DNA from: JAFGOG01 sp034429215
GTDB lineage: Bacteria; Chloroflexota; Anaerolineae; JAAYZQ01
Length of the DNA: 64,000 bases
Direction: 5' to 3'
Assembly: GCA_034429215.1 (NCBI GenBank)
Contig: DAOUGI010000066.1
Span: 1 to 64,000, forward strand
Program-made: the position numbers and the translations under genes
In this document: piece after piece, positions 60,098-64,000 of the stretch
How positions within the stretch are numbered: position 1 is the first letter of the stretch
Layout of the letters: every line of letters begins with the position of its first letter
Notes under the pieces: generated by a model
What the model was told of the DNA's origin: nothing
The model's database searches: none
What the model saw: the letters and a program-made list of their open reading frames with translations, nothing else

Positions 60098-61626
60098 GCG
60101 ACGTCCTGCTGGTCGCTCCCGTACCCATCACCACGCATCGGACAGGCCCTGCCATCCGTTACTGGGAGTTGGCCCGTGTGCTGAGTCACGAGCAGAAGGT
60201 TACGGTGTTGGCGCCCAATGCCGATCACCCTACTCACCCTGGCTTTGCGGTGTGTACCTGTGCAAAAGATGATCTGGACAACCTCTTGACGACACACGAG
60301 GTGATCGTGGTCCAGGGGCCGGCCATGCAGCACCATCCGCGCATTGCCCAGGTTCTGGCCGCCGGTAAGCACTACCTGGTGGTCGACCTCTACGACACGA
60401 TCACTTTGGAGCAATTGGCAATAGACCCCGGCGGGCCGATCGGTCGATGGCTCAACGTCGAATACACGGCTCTGCTCAACGAGCAGCTCAGGCTGGGTGA
60501 CTTGTTTCTTTGCGCCAACGAGCGCCAGAGGGATTACTGGCTGGGGGCGCTGACCGCGCTGGGCCGCATCAACCAGGATACCTGCGACGGCAGCGACCTG
60601 CGGCGGCTGATTGACCTGGTATCTTTTGGCCTGCCCGAGCCGGATCCTTCCCAGGAGGAGGGGGGCGCGCGGATGCAACCGGGCCATCCGGTGCTCAAAG
60701 GTATTCTACGGGGCATCGCTCCCGGCGACCGGGTCATCGTGTGGGGGGGCGGGCTGTGGGAGTGGCTGGATCCGTTCACGCCGATCCGGGCAATGGCGCG
60801 GGTCAGGCAGGCACATCCGACGGCTCACCTCGTCTTTTTCGTATCGCCTCGTCTGCAACCCCCGACAGTTGGGCAAGCCAAACAGCTTGCCGCCGAAATG
60901 GGGCTGCTGGATCATGAGGTCGTGTTCGCCGACTGGCTCCCCCCAGAGCAGTGGCATGATTGCCTGCTAGAGGCCGACGTCGGGTTGTCGTTCCACCCGG
61001 CCAGCATCGAGAGCCACTTTGCCTTTCGCACGCGCTTGCTCGATTACGTGGGGGCCGGCCTGCCAATCGTGACTGCGTGGGGTGACGTGCTGAGCGAGCA
61101 GGTGGCTGCCGCGGGGCTGGGCTATGCCGTAGAGCCGGGCAACGCCGAGGCGCTGGCGCAGGCCCTGATTTCCATCCTGGGCGAGCCCGAGGCCCGCCGC
61201 TCTCGGCAGGTGGCGTTCCGCCAGGTTGCAGATCAGTACCGCTGGGAGCGGGTTGCCGCGCCGTTGGTGCGTTACTGCCGCGAGCCTTGGCATGCCGGCG
61301 ATGTGGGCCGAAATGCCTATCAGCGTTGGCAGGTCGCCGAAAGAGACCAATTGATTTCCGAGGCAGCTAATGCCATGCGTCGGTCGGCCGAGATCGAGGC
61401 TCAGCGCCGAGATGCGGTCGTCGAACGGGACCAGGTCAGACAGCGGGCAGCCGAGCTTCAGAGCCAGGTCGACGACCTGGCGCGACAACTGGAGCGCAGT
61501 GAGGCGCAATTTCAGGCAGCCATGAATGGCCGTATCATGCGGCTGATGACTGGCCTACAACGGACTGTGAGCCGCTGGCAGCGCGGATCCCCGGCCTCTG
61601 GGCGGGGTGGAGGTAATGGACGGTGA
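60094..61626 (+). CDS. Glycosyltransferase (GT4-like, GT-B fold)
   Basis: 510 residues from the GTG at 60094 (GTGA overlap). The N-terminal GT-B half opens LLVAPVPITTHRTGPAIRYWE; the C-terminal half has IVWGGGLWEWLDP and DVGLSFHPASIESHFAFRTRLLDYVGAGLPIV, the usual nucleotide-sugar site region, where GT4 enzymes keep an E-x7-E motif. A C-terminal coiled coil (about 420-475) follows. It is clearly related to the next gene (same order of motifs), so the two arose by duplication. Probable role: adding a sugar during surface-glycan assembly. Confidence 0.85.
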   Translation: MSDVLLVAPVPITTHRTGPAIRYWELARVLSHEQKVTVLAPNADHPTHPGFAVCTCAKDDLDNLLTTHEVIVVQGPAMQHHPRIAQVLAAGKHYLVVDLYDTITLEQLAIDPGGPIGRWLNVEYTALLNEQLRLGDLFLCANERQRDYWLGALTALGRINQDTCDGSDLRRLIDLVSFGLPEPDPSQEEGGARMQPGHPVLKGILRGIAPGDRVIVWGGGLWEWLDPFTPIRAMARVRQAHPTAHLVFFVSPRLQPPTVGQAKQLAAEMGLLDHEVVFADWLPPEQWHDCLLEADVGLSFHPASIESHFAFRTRLLDYVGAGLPIVTAWGDVLSEQVAAAGLGYAVEPGNAEALAQALISILGEPEARRSRQVAFRQVADQYRWERVAAPLVRYCREPWHAGDVGRNAYQRWQVAERDQLISEAANAMRRSAEIEAQRRDAVVERDQVRQRAAELQSQVDDLARQLERSEAQFQAAMNGRIMRLMTGLQRTVSRWQRGSPASGRGGGNGR

Positions 61627-64000
61627 GCGGTAAGCCGATATTGATTATCAGCCACGACGTCGCCGGCAAACGCCCGGCCGGGCCGGGTATTCGCTACCGC
61701 GCGCTGGCCGGTGTGCTGGCTCGTCATTTTAAGGTGACTCTGGCCGTCCCCGGTCAGGCTGACCTGGAGGACCTGCCCTTTGCCGTCTGCCCGTACCGGC
61801 GCGGTGAATGGAACACGTTGATCCACGCTGCGCAACGGGCGCATGTTATTCTGGCGTGTGGTGACAGTCTGGCCGACTTTCCGGCTCTGGCTCACCTGGG
61901 CATTCCTTTGATCGTAGACGGCTACGATCCACACAGCCTTGAGACGCTGGCCCTGTGGGCCGAGCAGCCTGTTCCTTTCCAAGCGGCCCGCCACGGCGAG
62001 CGTCTGGAGATCTTGAGGCGCCAATGCCAAGCCGGGGATTTTTTCATCTGTGCCTCGGAGCGGCAGCGTGATTGGTGGCTGGGCCTGCTGGAGGATCAGG
62101 GGCGGGTCAATCCCCATACCTACCGCTCTGATCCGAGCTTGCGGAACCTGATCGACGTGGTTCCTTTTGGTCTACCCTCAGAATCGCCCACTGCAACACA
62201 GTCTATGCTGCGCGGGGTGTGGCCTGGGATAGGGCCGGACGACTGGATCGTGCTGTGGGGCGGCGGGTTGTGGGAATGGCTTGACCCACTGACTGCGCTT
62301 CGCGCCGTACGCCGCCTGGCCGACGACGGCCATGACGTGCGGCTCGTCTTTCCCGGCACGCGACATCCAAATCCGGCCGTGCCCGACATGCCGATGCGGA
62401 CGCGGACCATGGCCTTGGCCGACGAGCTGGGGCTCACCGGTCGTTACGCCTTTTTCGGAGATTGGGTGCCCAATGAGGATTGGCCGGAGGTGCTATTGGA
62501 AGCCGATGTCGGCCTGTCGCTTCACCCTGACACGGTCGAAGCCAGGCAAGCGTTCCGCAGCCGGGTGCTGGATTATATCTGGGCCGGCCTGCCGATGGTC
62601 GTCACCCGTGGCGACTCGGCTGCCGATATGGTGGAAGCACATGCCTTGGGTTTGACAGTGGGCTATGGCGACGACGCTGCCGTCGCCGCTGCGCTGGCGG
62701 ACCTGTTCCGTGCCGGTCGACTGGCGGTGCGAGACGCCTATCGGGAGCGGTTTGACGCTGCCAGGCGAGACCTCACCTGGCAGCGGGCCGCTGAACCGCT
62801 TGTCGCCTTTTGCCGCGACCCCCATCTGGCCGCCGACAAGATGCCGTACGCCGTTCTTCAATCTGCCCCGCCTCGCCCTGCAGTGGGGAGCGGCGTCAAA
62901 GGTGTTGAACCGGAAGCTGCTCCTGTGCCTGCTGCGGAGGAACACGGCTCAGGATTGGCGACCAACCCACAGCCTCAACAGGCAGGTGCCGGGTATAGAC
63001 CATTCACTTCGGTCGTCGTCCTGGTCTGGAACGGAGCTACGTACATAGTGGATTGCCTAGAGGCGCTGACGGCCCAGGATTATCCGGCTTTTGAGATTCT
63101 GGTGGTGGATAACGGCTCGACCGATGGCACCCCGGACATAGTAGCCCAACGCTTCCCCCAGGTGCGGCTGATCCGCAACCATCGCAACCTGGGCTTCGCC
63201 GCCGGCAACAACGTGGGCTTGAGGGCGGCCGGCGGCGATCTGCTGACGCTACTCAATGTAGATACGCAGGTCCATCCTGGCTGGCTTTCCGCCCTGGCAG
63301 ATGCCTTCGACGACCCGTCGATTGGCATCGCCGGCTGCAAGCTGCTCTATCCCGACGGCTCGATCCAGCATGCCGGCGGTTTTATGTATGGTCCGCGAGG
63401 CGAAACGGGCCACTTGGGGCGCCACGCCCCGGATGATGGTTGCTTTGCCGCGCTGGCCGACGTCGAATATGCTACCGGAGCTGCCTTTGCCATCCGGCGG
63501 ATCGTCCTGAATCAGATCGGTCTCCTGGACGAAGGGTTCAGTCCGATCTATTACGAAGACACAGATCTGTGTTTCCGAGCGCGGGCGGCCGGCTGGCGCG
63601 TGGTCTATGTGCCCCTGGCGATTGTTACCCACTATGAGACCAAGACCTTCAGTGCAGAGAACTATGAGCGCAAATCGATCCTACACCGGGGCCGACTCCG
63701 TTTTCTGTTCAAGCATCGCCCGTCGGACTGGCTGTTGGGAGAGTTTGGCCCGGCAGAGTCGGCCTGGGTCAGGGGGATGGATCGCACTGAAGAGCTGATG
63801 GCTGCCCGCCACGCCTACTTGACCACGATCCTAACCCTGCCAGATATTCTGGCTTTTCGCGGCAGTTCTCACCAAGAAGCGGAAGCGTTGGTGGAGTTGC
63901 TGGCTGACCTGCGGGCTGCTGCGGTGGCCGGATTGGCTTCTCTACATACCCCACCGGCCTTGCAGTCTCCACCACCGCCGGTCGCTGCCCAATCAACCCC
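61623..64000 (+). CDS. GT4-like/GT2 two-domain glycosyltransferase (3' end outside window)
   Basis: The frame runs from the GTG at 61623 (GTGA overlap with the previous stop) without a stop to the window end, giving at least 792 residues. Residues 1-415 repeat the architecture of the upstream protein: ILIISHDVAG and GPGIRYRALAGVLA, then VLWGGGLWEWLDP and DVGLSLHPDTVEARQAFRSRVLDYIWAG. A Pro/Ala-rich linker leads to a GT2 domain (about 460-720) with VVVLVWNGATYIVDCLEAL, VVDNGSTDGTPD, the NVDTQV metal motif and FSPIYYEDTDLCFRARAAG. It probably adds two different sugars in sequence. The GT2 part resembles rhamnosyltransferase-like WcaA enzymes. Confidence 0.9.
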   Translation, partial: MSGKPILIISHDVAGKRPAGPGIRYRALAGVLARHFKVTLAVPGQADLEDLPFAVCPYRRGEWNTLIHAAQRAHVILACGDSLADFPALAHLGIPLIVDGYDPHSLETLALWAEQPVPFQAARHGERLEILRRQCQAGDFFICASERQRDWWLGLLEDQGRVNPHTYRSDPSLRNLIDVVPFGLPSESPTATQSMLRGVWPGIGPDDWIVLWGGGLWEWLDPLTALRAVRRLADDGHDVRLVFPGTRHPNPAVPDMPMRTRTMALADELGLTGRYAFFGDWVPNEDWPEVLLEADVGLSLHPDTVEARQAFRSRVLDYIWAGLPMVVTRGDSAADMVEAHALGLTVGYGDDAAVAAALADLFRAGRLAVRDAYRERFDAARRDLTWQRAAEPLVAFCRDPHLAADKMPYAVLQSAPPRPAVGSGVKGVEPEAAPVPAAEEHGSGLATNPQPQQAGAGYRPFTSVVVLVWNGATYIVDCLEALTAQDYPAFEILVVDNGSTDGTPDIVAQRFPQVRLIRNHRNLGFAAGNNVGLRAAGGDLLTLLNVDTQVHPGWLSALADAFDDPSIGIAGCKLLYPDGSIQHAGGFMYGPRGETGHLGRHAPDDGCFAALADVEYATGAAFAIRRIVLNQIGLLDEGFSPIYYEDTDLCFRARAAGWRVVYVPLAIVTHYETKTFSAENYERKSILHRGRLRFLFKHRPSDWLLGEFGPAESAWVRGMDRTEELMAARHAYLTTILTLPDILAFRGSSHQEAEALVELLADLRAAAVAGLASLHTPPALQSPPPPVAAQST

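Overview
The window is a GC-rich stretch of bacterial chromosome, most likely from an uncultured or filamentous member of the Chloroflexota (Anaerolineae/Caldilineae-like). This is an inference from gene content: secreted proteins that end in an IYLPLVxKN-type tail, large AAA-ATPase/kinase fusions, several GAF histidine kinases, GlnRS beside GluRS, and repeated four-base ATGA/GTGA gene overlaps. No plasmid, phage, transposase or CRISPR signature was seen. Genes are tightly packed. The only interval above 300 bases without a conventional gene (33243-33614) looks like a regulated leader.

Layout. 1-3660: C-terminal part of a huge secreted PHP-domain/DUF11 protein. 3.7-5.7 kb: Fe-S flavoprotein and a soluble GAF histidine kinase. 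5.9-11.2 kb: a two-gene operon of a AAA-ATPase/Ser-Thr kinase fusion and a membrane AAA ATPase. 11.4-16.7 kb: an unknown NTP-transferase-like protein, a receiver protein and a serine hydroxymethyltransferase fused to two GcvT-type domains. 16.8-26.0 kb (minus strand): a seven-repeat secreted protein, a PA14 surface protein, an M3 oligopeptidase, a degenerate receiver and a two-component pair. 26.2-32.3 kb: a cysteine-less nitrilase homologue, an Fe-S/zinc-ribbon flavoprotein, a small exported protein, an HgdB-like protein and an AarF/UbiB kinase. 32.4-36.0 kb (minus): ABC ATPase with leader, FtsB-like protein, tRNA-Leu, peptide-binding protein and SecG.

36.3-45.6 kb is a cell-shape and division block: mreB-mreC-mreD-PBP2, a C39-like protease homologue, minC-minD-minE, rodA and a GNAT protein. 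45.6-49.2 kb holds gltX, glnS and tRNA-Gln. 49.2-52.9 kb (minus) holds a metallo-beta-lactamase-fold protein, MazG, a NusG/RfaH-like factor and a sugar-nucleotide epimerase. Two tRNA-Ala genes, a methyltransferase and leuS follow. 57-64 kb is an envelope-polysaccharide block: a GH-A-type glycosidase, a Wzt-like ABC ATPase and two related glycosyltransferases, the second fused to a GT2 domain and cut by the window end.

Sigma-70-type promoters are unusually readable, with spacers of almost always 17 bases and often an extended -10. They show that several apparent upstream TTG starts are really -35 boxes, so starts were corrected. Strong Shine-Dalgarno sites or four-base overlaps support most starts given here.
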